From Nocardia brasiliensis IFM 10847 (GTDB lineage Bacteria; Actinomycetota; Actinomycetes; Mycobacteriales; Mycobacteriaceae), in assembly GCF_000710915.1 (NCBI RefSeq), contig NZ_BAUA01000206.1, positions 1 through 52,085 of the forward strand: 52,085 nucleotides of DNA. Direction: 5' to 3'. Shown here in pieces: positions 1 through 7,396 of this stretch. The position numbers and the translations under genes were made by a program. Positions within the stretch are counted from its first letter, which is position 1. Every line of letters begins with the position of its first letter. The notes beneath the pieces are model-generated. The model worked only from the letters and a program-made list of their open reading frames with translations. It made no database searches and was not told where the DNA came from.

Positions 1-992
1 TGGCCGGAATCATTGCGGCACAGCCGCATCCGGGTGACGCCTTCACCGGCGTCGCACCGGATGCGGAGATTCTGTCCATCCGCCAGCTCAGCCTGGCCTA
101 CGAGAAGAAGGATCGTGGCGGTGATCGGCCGCCCGGCACCATCCGCGCCGACGGATACGGCAGCGTGCTCACCCTGGCCGCGGCGGTGGTGCGCGCGGTC
201 GACCTCGGCGCCACCGTCATCAACATCTCCGAAGTGGCTTGCAGCCCAGCCGGTTCCGATCCCGCCGACTCCTCGCTCGGCGCCGCGGTGAAGTACGCCT
301 ACGACCGCAACGTGGTGGTGGTGGTCGCCGCGGGCAACGTGGAGTCCGACGGGCCGTGCAAGACCCAGAACGAAGGCACGGGTTGGGGTGCGGTCAACAC
401 CATCGCCAGCCCCGCGTGGTTCTCCCGGTACGCGCTCGCGGTGGGTTCGGTGGACGCCGACGGCAAACCGTCGGATCTGTCTCTGCACGGCCCGTGGGTC
501 GGCGTTGCCGCGATCGGGCGCAACATCGTGTCGCTGGACAGCAAGCCCGGCGGCGTGGGGCTGGTGAACGGCGTGCAGACCAGCGAGGGCATCCGTCCGG
601 TGGACGGCACCAGCTTCGCCTCGCCCTACGTCGCCGGGCTGGCCGCCCTGGTGCGGTCCCGGTTCCCGAATCTGGACGCGCAGGGCGTGATGGACCGGAT
701 CACGCGCACCGCGCAGTCGCCGGGCACCGGTCGTGACGACGCGATCGGCGCCGGGCTGATCGATCCGCTCGCCGCGTTGACCGCGCAGCTGCCCGAGCGG
801 CCGGTGAGTGCCGGCGCCGACGTGTCCCGGCCGATCGCCGCCCCGGTCATCCCGCCGGGGCCGGACCCGCGCCCGCGCCGGATCGCGGTGATCGGTTCGC
901 TGGTCTGCCTGACCGCGCTCGGCATCGGTATCGCGGTGGCGATTCCGTTCCGCCGCAGACGCAAGGAGATCGAAGCCGAATACGACCCGTAG
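1..992 (+). CDS. mycP: Mycosin (type VII secretion subtilisin-like serine protease), 5' truncated by window edge
   Basis: The frame is open from base 3 to the TAG at 990-992, so the gene begins outside the window. The first visible residues (AGIIAA, then GVAPDAEILSIRQ) align with the stretch just after the catalytic His of mycosins. The oxyanion Asn lies in VVAAGN (codon 336-338) and the catalytic Ser in DGTSFASPYVAG (codon 612-614); Asp and His are upstream and unseen. A C-terminal hydrophobic segment followed by RRRR is the family's membrane anchor. Mycosins are membrane-anchored subtilases needed for stability of the ESX secretion complex. eccC follows 48 bp downstream on the same strand, with no eccD between them, unlike the second ESX locus in this window. 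It is a paralogue of the mycosin at 32874-34289. Confidence 0.93.
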   Translation, partial: AGIIAAQPHPGDAFTGVAPDAEILSIRQLSLAYEKKDRGGDRPPGTIRADGYGSVLTLAAAVVRAVDLGATVINISEVACSPAGSDPADSSLGAAVKYAYDRNVVVVVAAGNVESDGPCKTQNEGTGWGAVNTIASPAWFSRYALAVGSVDADGKPSDLSLHGPWVGVAAIGRNIVSLDSKPGGVGLVNGVQTSEGIRPVDGTSFASPYVAGLAALVRSRFPNLDAQGVMDRITRTAQSPGTGRDDAIGAGLIDPLAALTAQLPERPVSAGADVSRPIAAPVIPPGPDPRPRRIAVIGSLVCLTALGIGIAVAIPFRRRRKEIEAEYDP

Positions 993-1040
993 CGGCAGGC
1001 CCCGCGCCGACCGCCGACAGCTCGACCGATCGAAGGAATC

Positions 1041-4000
1041 ATGGCTACCGAAGGTTTCGTACGACGCCCCAGGATAGCGCCGCCCCGCGCACCCGGCGGG
1101 GAGGTGGCGCTCACCCCGCCACCGGAAGTCACCCGCGCGCTGCCCGCGCCGCTGATGATGAAGCTGATGCCCGTCGTCATGGTGGTCGCGGTGATCGGCA
1201 TGATCGCGATGATGGCGATGATGGGTCGCAACCTGCTGGCCAACCCGTTGTCCATGATGTTCCCGATGATGATGCTGATGTCGATGGTCGGCATGATGGC
1301 GGGCTTCCGCGGCGGCACGGGCAAGCGCGCGGTCGAGCTCAACGAGGAGCGCAAGGACTACTTCCGGTACCTGGACCAGGTGCGAAAAGATGTGCGGCGC
1401 ACCGGAAACAAGCAGCTGGAGACGCTGGTCTGGAGCCACCCCGAACCCGCCGACCTGCCGTCGCTGATCGGTACCCGGCGGATGTGGGAGCGCAGGCCCA
1501 ACGACCCCGATTTCGGTCACGTCCGGGTCGGCATGGGCAGCCACCGGCTGGCCACCAAGTTGGCGCGGCCCGAGACCGGCCCACTCGAGGACCTGGAGCC
1601 GGTCTCGACGGTCGCGCTGCGCCGGTTCGTGCGCACCCACTCCGTGGTGCACGGCCTGCCGACCGCGGTGTCGCTGCGCGCCTTCCCGGCGATCAACATC
1701 AGCGGCACACCCGAGGACTCCCGCATGCTGGTGCGGTCCATGCTGATGGAGCTGGTCACCTTCCACGGCCCCGACCACCTCGCGGTCGCCATCGTCTGCG
1801 CGGATCCGGACGGGGCCTGGGGCTGGGCGAAATGGCTTCCGCACCTGCAACATCCGACCCAGCGCGACGGCATGGGTTCGGCCCGCATGATGTACACCTC
1901 GCTGGGTGAGCTGGAAACCGCGCTGGCCGCCGAGCTGATGGAGCGCGGTCGCTTCATGCGCAATCCGCAACCGACCCAGGGGCGCCTGCACCTGGTGGTG
2001 ATCATCGATGACGGGTACGTCAACGGCAACGAGCGGCTGATCAGCGAGTCCGGTCTGGACTCGGTGACCGTGCTCGACCTCACCGCGCCGGAGGGCGGGC
2101 TCGCGGCCCGGCGCGGGCTGCAATTGATCGCCTCGGACGGCGACGTGTCCGCGCGCAGCGCGGCGGGCGTCGAGAAGTTCGCCACCGCCGACGTGGTGAG
2201 TTCGGCAGAGGCCGAAGCCTTTTCCCGCACCCTGTCGCGGTACCGGCTGGCCACCGCGGCGCAGATCGTCAGTCTCGGCGAAGGCTCGACCGCCGACCCC
2301 GGACTGATGGCCCTGCTGAAGATCCCGGACGCGGCGCAGATCGACCCGGCCCGGGTGTGGCGACCGCGCACCGCGCGCGAGCGGCTGCGCGTGCCGATCG
2401 GCATCACCCCGGATGGCACGCCGGTGGAGATCGACATCAAGGAGTCGGCCGAGAACGGCATGGGCCCGCACGGCCTGTGCATCGGCGCCACCGGCTCCGG
2501 AAAGTCGGAATTCCTGCGCACGCTGGTGCTTTCGCTGGTCACCACGCACTCGCCGGACGCGCTGAACCTGGTGCTCGTCGACTTCAAGGGCGGCGCGACC
2601 TTCCTCGGCCTGGATTCGCTGCCGCACGTCGCCGCGGTGATCACCAACCTCGAAGAGGAACTCTCGCTCGTCGACCGTATGAAAGACGCCCTCGCCGGTG
2701 AAATGAACCGGCGCCAGGAGCTGCTGCGGTCGGCGGGCAACTACGCCAACGTCACCGACTACGAAAAGGCCCGCGCCGCAGGCGTTCCGCTCGACCCGCT
2801 ACCCGCGCTGTTCGTCGTGGTCGACGAGTTCTCCGAATTGCTCTCGCAGAAGCCGGACTTCGCGGAACTGTTCGTGATGATCGGCCGGCTCGGCCGCTCG
2901 CTGCACGTGCACCTGTTGCTGGCCTCGCAGCGGCTGGAGGAGAACAAGCTGCGCGGCCTGGAGTCGCACCTGTCCTACCGGATCGGTCTGCGGACCTTCT
3001 CGGCCAACGAATCCCGCGCGGTGCTCGGCATCACCGACGCCTACCACCTGCCCAGCGTGCCCGGCGCGGGCTATCTGAAGAGCGACGCGTCGGATCCGTT
3101 GCGGTTCAACGCGAGCTACGTGTCCGGCCCCTACATCGCGCCGCAGGGCACGGTCACCGGCGAGGACGGCACCCCGGTCGGCGGCCAGCGACTCGCGCTG
3201 TTCACCGCGGCGCCGGTGGAGATGCCCGCGCCGCCCGAGGAAGAAGCCTCGCCGCTGGATCTGCCGCCGTCGCCGACGAATCCGATGCTCGAATTGCCGC
3301 CGCCGCCCTCGGCACTCGGGCTGCCCGGCGCTCCGGGCGGCGACGAGGGAATTCCGGATTCGCTGCTCGACGTCGTCGTGAAACGGCTGACCGGGCACGG
3401 TCGCCCGGCGCACGAGGTGTGGCTGCCGCCGCTGGACGAATCCCCGACGGTCGACATGCTGCTGCCCGACCCGGACTGGCGTTCGCCGGTCAACCGGCAC
3501 GGCCAGCTGTGGATGCCGATCGGCGTGATCGACAAGCCGTACGAGCAGCGTCGTGACGTGCTGACCATCAGTTTGGCCGGCGCGCAGGGCAATGTCGCGG
3601 TCGTCGGTGGTCCGCAGTCGGGCAAGTCGACCACGCTGCGCGCGATCATCATGGCCGCCGCCGCGACGCACACGCCGCAGCATGTCCAGTTCTACTGCCT
3701 GGACTTCGGTGGCGGCAGTATGGCCGGTCTGGTCGGACTGCCGCATGTCGGCTCGGTGGCCGGTCGGCTCGACAGCGACCGGGTGCGGCGCACCATCGCC
3801 GAACTCACCTCCCTGATGCGGCAACGCGAGGAACGGTTCGCCGAACTCGGGATCGAGTCGATGGCCGAGTTCCGGCGGCGCAAGTTCGCCGCGGCCGCGC
3901 ACGTGCCGGAGGGCGCGGCGTCGTCCGGTAATCCGCTGGCGGACGACCGATTCGGCGATGTCTTCCTGGTGATCGACGGCTGGGCCGTGATCCGCGAAGA

Positions 4001-5126
4001 GTTCGACGTGCTGGAATCGCAGATCAATGCCATTGCGGCGCAGGGCCTGTCCTACGGCATCCACGTGATCATCGGTGCGTCCCGCTGGGCCGAGATCCGG
4101 CCGGTGGTCAAGGACCAGATCGGCACCAGGCTGGAGCTGCGCCTCGGCGACCCGACCGACTCGGAGATGGGGCGGCGCACCGCTTTCCAGGTGCCGGTCG
4201 GACGCCCCGGCCGTGGTCTCACACCCGAACAGCTGCACATGCTCATCGCCCTGCCGCGCTTGGATTCCGACTCCGATCCGTCCACCCTGGCCGACGGCGT
4301 CTCCCGAGCCCGGCAGGAACTCGCGGAGCTGCACGCGGGCCGGCACGCGCCCGAGGTGCGCATGCTGCCGATGCAGTTCAGCCGCGACGAGCTGCTCGCC
4401 ACCACGCGCGCACAGGGGATCGAACTCAGCCCCACCAAGGTGGTCGTCGGACTCGGGGAATCCGAATTGCAGCCGCTGGTCCTGGATTTCCAGACCGAAC
4501 CGCATTTCATGGCGTTCGCCGACGTGGAATCGGGCAAGACCACGCTGCTGCGCAACATCGTGATGGGCGTGGTGGAGAACTCGGATCCCGAGCAGGCCAA
4601 GATCATCATGATCGACTACCGGCGCACCATGCTCGGCGTGGTCGAGGGCGAGCACCTCGCCGGCTACTCCACCTCGTCGCAGACCTGCGGTCCGATGATC
4701 CAGGAGGTCGCGGAGTTCCTGTCCAAGCGCATCCCGGGCTCCGACATCACCCCCCAGCAGCTGCGTGATCGCAGCTGGTGGGAGGGTCCGGAGATCTACA
4801 TCGTGGTCGACGACTACGACATGGTGGCGACCGGTGGCATCAATCCCTTTGCGCCGCTGATCGAATACCTGCCGCAGGCCCGCGATATCGGCATGCACTT
4901 CGTGGTCACCCGGCGCATGGGCGGCGTCTCCCGCGCGCTGTACGACCCGATCATCGGCGGACTGAAGAACATGTCGGTGGACACGCTGATCATGAGCGGC
5001 TCCCGGGACGAGGGCAAGATCATCGGTGAGATCCGCCCGAGCAAACTGCCGCCGGGTCGCGGCACGCTGGCCTCGCGCAGCAAGGGGCAGGAGATGGTGC
5101 AGATCGCGTATCTGCCACCGGTGTAA
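1041..5126 (+). CDS. eccC: EccC, type VII secretion FtsK/SpoIIIE-type ATPase (first ESX locus)
   Basis: This 1361-residue protein has the full EccC plan: a Pro-rich N-terminus (PGGEVALTPPPE), two Met-rich membrane helices at about residues 35-95, then three FtsK/SpoIIIE ATPase modules. Walker A motifs are GATGSGKSE (about residue 482), GGPQSGKST (856) and DVESGKTT (1161). The first module also has a good Walker B (LFVVVDEFSEL). EccC recognises WXG100 substrates and powers export through the ESX membrane complex. The ATG has a GAAGGA sequence 7 nt upstream. It closely resembles the eccC at 35965-39996, even in the N-terminal region, which indicates paralogy. Partner esx, eccB, eccD and eccE genes of this locus are not visible here and may lie to the left. 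Confidence 0.95.
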   Translation: MATEGFVRRPRIAPPRAPGGEVALTPPPEVTRALPAPLMMKLMPVVMVVAVIGMIAMMAMMGRNLLANPLSMMFPMMMLMSMVGMMAGFRGGTGKRAVELNEERKDYFRYLDQVRKDVRRTGNKQLETLVWSHPEPADLPSLIGTRRMWERRPNDPDFGHVRVGMGSHRLATKLARPETGPLEDLEPVSTVALRRFVRTHSVVHGLPTAVSLRAFPAINISGTPEDSRMLVRSMLMELVTFHGPDHLAVAIVCADPDGAWGWAKWLPHLQHPTQRDGMGSARMMYTSLGELETALAAELMERGRFMRNPQPTQGRLHLVVIIDDGYVNGNERLISESGLDSVTVLDLTAPEGGLAARRGLQLIASDGDVSARSAAGVEKFATADVVSSAEAEAFSRTLSRYRLATAAQIVSLGEGSTADPGLMALLKIPDAAQIDPARVWRPRTARERLRVPIGITPDGTPVEIDIKESAENGMGPHGLCIGATGSGKSEFLRTLVLSLVTTHSPDALNLVLVDFKGGATFLGLDSLPHVAAVITNLEEELSLVDRMKDALAGEMNRRQELLRSAGNYANVTDYEKARAAGVPLDPLPALFVVVDEFSELLSQKPDFAELFVMIGRLGRSLHVHLLLASQRLEENKLRGLESHLSYRIGLRTFSANESRAVLGITDAYHLPSVPGAGYLKSDASDPLRFNASYVSGPYIAPQGTVTGEDGTPVGGQRLALFTAAPVEMPAPPEEEASPLDLPPSPTNPMLELPPPPSALGLPGAPGGDEGIPDSLLDVVVKRLTGHGRPAHEVWLPPLDESPTVDMLLPDPDWRSPVNRHGQLWMPIGVIDKPYEQRRDVLTISLAGAQGNVAVVGGPQSGKSTTLRAIIMAAAATHTPQHVQFYCLDFGGGSMAGLVGLPHVGSVAGRLDSDRVRRTIAELTSLMRQREERFAELGIESMAEFRRRKFAAAAHVPEGAASSGNPLADDRFGDVFLVIDGWAVIREEFDVLESQINAIAAQGLSYGIHVIIGASRWAEIRPVVKDQIGTRLELRLGDPTDSEMGRRTAFQVPVGRPGRGLTPEQLHMLIALPRLDSDSDPSTLADGVSRARQELAELHAGRHAPEVRMLPMQFSRDELLATTRAQGIELSPTKVVVGLGESELQPLVLDFQTEPHFMAFADVESGKTTLLRNIVMGVVENSDPEQAKIIMIDYRRTMLGVVEGEHLAGYSTSSQTCGPMIQEVAEFLSKRIPGSDITPQQLRDRSWWEGPEIYIVVDDYDMVATGGINPFAPLIEYLPQARDIGMHFVVTRRMGGVSRALYDPIIGGLKNMSVDTLIMSGSRDEGKIIGEIRPSKLPPGRGTLASRSKGQEMVQIAYLPPV

Positions 5127-5152
5127 GCACTCCCGGTGCTCCTCGGCTGGGT

Positions 5153-5167
5153 GTGCGGTTGCCGCAC
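5153..5167. terminator. Candidate terminator hairpin between convergent eccC and GNAT genes
   Basis: GTGCGG-TTG-CCGCAC forms a perfect 6-bp stem in the short gap between the convergent eccC and acetyltransferase genes. There is no T-tract, so the assignment rests on position and stem only. Confidence 0.35.
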
Positions 5168-5195
5168 CCGGTCAGGAGTCGGGCGGCGCGGTCGA

Positions 5196-5762
5196 TCAGC
5201 CGCGCGCCCAGGAGATCTCGGGTTGTGCCGGGTCGAAATCCCAGCTGTCCGTTCGTCGTTCGAACAGCGCCCGGGACGGTCCGGTGGCGATCGGTCCGGC
5301 GATGCGGGCCAAGCGGAAGCCCGCGCGGCGGTAGTAGTCGTGCAGTTCGGTGTTGGTGGTCCAGGCGTCGAGCCGGACCCATTCGCGTTCCTGTTGGCGC
5401 GCAATGGCTCCCGCGTGCGCCAGCAGTCGATGGCCGAGGCGCTGGCCCGCGAATCGCAGATCCACGATCATGAAGTGGACCACGACCGCGTCGGCTAGTT
5501 CCCACGGCGACCACAACCCCGGGTCGGCACGATGGTTGATGGTGATGGTCGCCGCGGGCTCACCCGCGACCTCGGCGATCCAGGTCTCGCCCGCGTCGAG
5601 CGAACGCCCCACCGCCCGTGCGAAGATCTCGATCGGCAGCCCGCGACCGGCCACCGTCCACTGGTCGGAACCCTGCGCAGTCAACCACGCCGTGCGTTGC
5701 ACGCGTAGTCGGCAGATCAGGCCCAGGTCTCCGATGGTCGCGCGGCGTAGAACGGTACTCAT
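5196..5762 (-). CDS. GNAT-family N-acetyltransferase
   Basis: This 188-residue protein has the GNAT fold pattern: an early STVLRRATIGDLGLICRLR strand/helix and a central acetyl-CoA-binding segment (VHFMIVDLRFAGQRLGHRLL, with the Q/R-x-x-G-x-R/A type loop). A C-terminal LHDYYRRAGF motif is typical of the family. The substrate cannot be deduced. The ATG at 5762 overlaps the stop of the upstream GntR gene by 4 nt (ATGA), so the two are translationally coupled and probably one operon. A longer upstream extension in this frame would run through the GntR gene and is rejected. Confidence 0.85.
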   Translation of the reverse strand: MSTVLRRATIGDLGLICRLRVQRTAWLTAQGSDQWTVAGRGLPIEIFARAVGRSLDAGETWIAEVAGEPAATITINHRADPGLWSPWELADAVVVHFMIVDLRFAGQRLGHRLLAHAGAIARQQEREWVRLDAWTTNTELHDYYRRAGFRLARIAGPIATGPSRALFERRTDSWDFDPAQPEISWARG

Positions 5763-6568
5763 GGCAATGCGATACCCGGCCCGTACGGCACACCGAGGGT
5801 GCGTCCGATGACTGCCAGGCCCTCGGCGTCGCCCAGCTGATAGGCCAGCCGGTTGCTCGACGCGATGGAACGGTGCCGGGTGGCTCGGGTGACCCGCTCG
5901 TGATTGGCGCCGATCCGCAAGTGGTCCAGCAGGATCGTGCCGGTCGCCACGCCGAGCACGGTCGCCTCCTCCGCGCTGGCCGGCCGCGCCGTCAAGGTGT
6001 CGCGGTGGGCCGTCTCGGCCTGACCGCGGTCGGCGAGCCGGCGGGTGGTGCCCTCCGGGATGTCGTGCGGGGAGTCGATTCCCGTGGCCTCGGCCAGATC
6101 TCGCGGATAGAAGCTGACCTCCCAGGACCACGGCTCGTTGTCAAGGTACTGGACGACCGTCCTGGCCAACACCCAGGAGTCCTCCGGCACGCCGAGCCAC
6201 AACGCGACCTCGGGGCCCGCGGGTTCCATCTTCGCGCTGAACTCCTTGGACGGCACGCGGTTGGCGGCCCGCGCGATCTCCTCGAAGATGTCGTGGCCAG
6301 CCCGCGGCCGATCCTGTCGGATATGGTCGGTGACAACTGATTCCAGAACTTCCTGGTTTCGCACGATGGTCCCGCGGGAAGTCGCTGTATAGACCAGATT
6401 TTCGGTGACAAGCACCTGAATCGCGTTGCGAGCGGTCGTGAGCGAGACCTGCATGTGTTCGGCCAGCTCCGTGTGGCTGGGCAACCGATCACCCGGTTTC
6501 CACTTGCCTGCGCGGATCTCCTCGCGGAGGAGGTCTGCGATCCGGTGATACGTCGGACCGTCCGCCAT
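5759..6568 (-). CDS. GntR-family (HutC/UTRA type) transcriptional regulator
   Basis: The 269-residue protein begins with a GntR winged helix-turn-helix (YHRIADLLREEIRAGKWKPGDRLPSHTELAEHMQVSLTTARNAIQVL, residues about 7-55). It continues into a UTRA-like ligand-binding domain containing VARTVVQYLDNEPWSWEVSFYPRDLAE. The ligand is unknown; HutC-type regulators sense diverse small metabolites. It is coupled by ATGA to a GNAT gene, so the acetyltransferase is the likeliest target besides itself. A near-perfect 24-bp palindrome 25 nt before its start (6593-6616) is a plausible autoregulatory operator. Confidence 0.9.
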   Translation of the reverse strand: MADGPTYHRIADLLREEIRAGKWKPGDRLPSHTELAEHMQVSLTTARNAIQVLVTENLVYTATSRGTIVRNQEVLESVVTDHIRQDRPRAGHDIFEEIARAANRVPSKEFSAKMEPAGPEVALWLGVPEDSWVLARTVVQYLDNEPWSWEVSFYPRDLAEATGIDSPHDIPEGTTRRLADRGQAETAHRDTLTARPASAEEATVLGVATGTILLDHLRIGANHERVTRATRHRSIASSNRLAYQLGDAEGLAVIGRTLGVPYGPGIALP

Positions 6569-6592
6569 CTTGCTCCTCGGTTGGTCGTGCAG

Positions 6593-6616
6593 GTAACGAA
6601 GTGTACTCTTCGTGAC
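6593..6616. promoter_or_regulatory. Palindromic operator candidate upstream of GntR gene
   Basis: The inverted repeat ACGAAG-TGTACT-CTTCGT, extended by GT...AC outside, lies 25 nt upstream of the GntR start and between divergent genes. The position and dyad symmetry fit a GntR-family autoregulatory site. Binding is inferred. Confidence 0.5.
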
Positions 6617-6636
6617 TTCCTACGGCCCGGTAACGC

Positions 6637-6664
6637 TTGACAGGTGCCTTCAGAGGTTTATTGT
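6637..6664 (+). promoter_or_regulatory. Sigma-70-like promoter candidate for the DUF4254 gene
   Basis: A perfect -35 TTGACA at 6637-6642 is followed after 16 nt by TATTGT at 6659-6664 (4/6 to the -10 consensus). It lies about 47 nt before the chosen GTG start of the downstream gene and diverges from the GntR gene. Confidence 0.5.
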
Positions 6665-6711
6665 AATGAACGTCCTGATCCGGTGTTGTGCGGCGATGAC
6701 GGCGAGGCAAC

Positions 6712-7239
6712 GTGGCAGGTTCGGATACAACGGTCGTAATGGCTCTTCCCGGCACACTGCGGTGCGCCGATTCGGTGGTGCAGTCCCCGGCTTCCGGGCT
6801 ACTTCCCACCTCTGATCTACTCGTTCGGGCGTGTCGCGGCCATCGCGTCGTCGGCGGCCCGCTGCTCTGGTTCGCCCGCGATCTCGCGGTGCTGCACGAG
6901 CGGCGGCTGGTCGGCCGAGGCGGTTCGGTGGACACCGATCCCGTGGTGGTCCTCGAAATCGAGCGCCGCAGAGTCGAATTGGTGATGGCGATCGACGATT
7001 GGGTCGCGCGCAGCGTGCCTCAGCATCGACTCGGCGCCACCCTGCACACCGAAACCGTCGGCGCGGTCATCGACCGACTCGCCGAATCTTCGGTGCGGGC
7101 CCACCACGCGCTGATGACTCTGGACGCGCACGACGAAAGACTGCACGGCGCTTGGCATCACCTCGCCGAGCTCGCCGACGCCTACGACGATCTGGTGCGC
7201 GACATCAGCGCGGGCAGGCGCCGACTCCCCGAGTGGTAG
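6712..7239 (+). CDS. DUF4254 family protein
   Basis: The conserved core is clear: LLPTSDLLVRACRG near the start, then WFARDLAVLHERR, EIERRRVELVMAIDDWV, the diagnostic PQHRLGATLHTETVGAVIDRLAESSVRAHHAL, and a closing LHGAWHHLAELADAYDDLVRDISAGRRRLP. This is the actinobacterial DUF4254 family, mostly helical and of unknown function. The start is uncertain: GTG at 6712 has a GCGAGG upstream, but family members usually begin close to LLPTSDL, so about 25 N-terminal residues may be untranslated. It is convergent with the EspI-like gene. No role in secretion can be claimed. Confidence 0.8.
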   Translation: MAGSDTTVVMALPGTLRCADSVVQSPASGLLPTSDLLVRACRGHRVVGGPLLWFARDLAVLHERRLVGRGGSVDTDPVVVLEIERRRVELVMAIDDWVARSVPQHRLGATLHTETVGAVIDRLAESSVRAHHALMTLDAHDERLHGAWHHLAELADAYDDLVRDISAGRRRLPEW

Positions 7240-7338
7240 ACCGGGTCCACAGAGTGTGCGGACGCTCCACAGCACCTGTAACCGCTGTGCTGCGCTCGGA
7301 AACTCTGTGGGCTGAAGGGTTTCCGCGCAACCACCGGC

Positions 7339-7379
7339 TTGCGCGCACAGCGAATGTCGTTGCTGTGCGGTGCGCGCAA
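7339..7379. terminator. Imperfect hairpin between convergent DUF4254 and EspI-like genes
   Basis: TTGCGCGCACAGC at 7339-7351 pairs with a downstream arm at 7362-7379, interrupted by a short bulge. A second inverted pair (CCACAGAGT around 7248 and ACTCTGTGG around 7303) precedes it. The location between two convergent stops suggests bidirectional termination. Confidence 0.5.
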
Positions 7380-7396
7380 ACCCTGGGCTGACGGTT

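Noticed and set aside
2799..4898. 699-codon open frame antisense to eccC
   Set aside because: It lies wholly opposite three conserved ATPase modules, has no family similarity and is a usual by-product of high GC.
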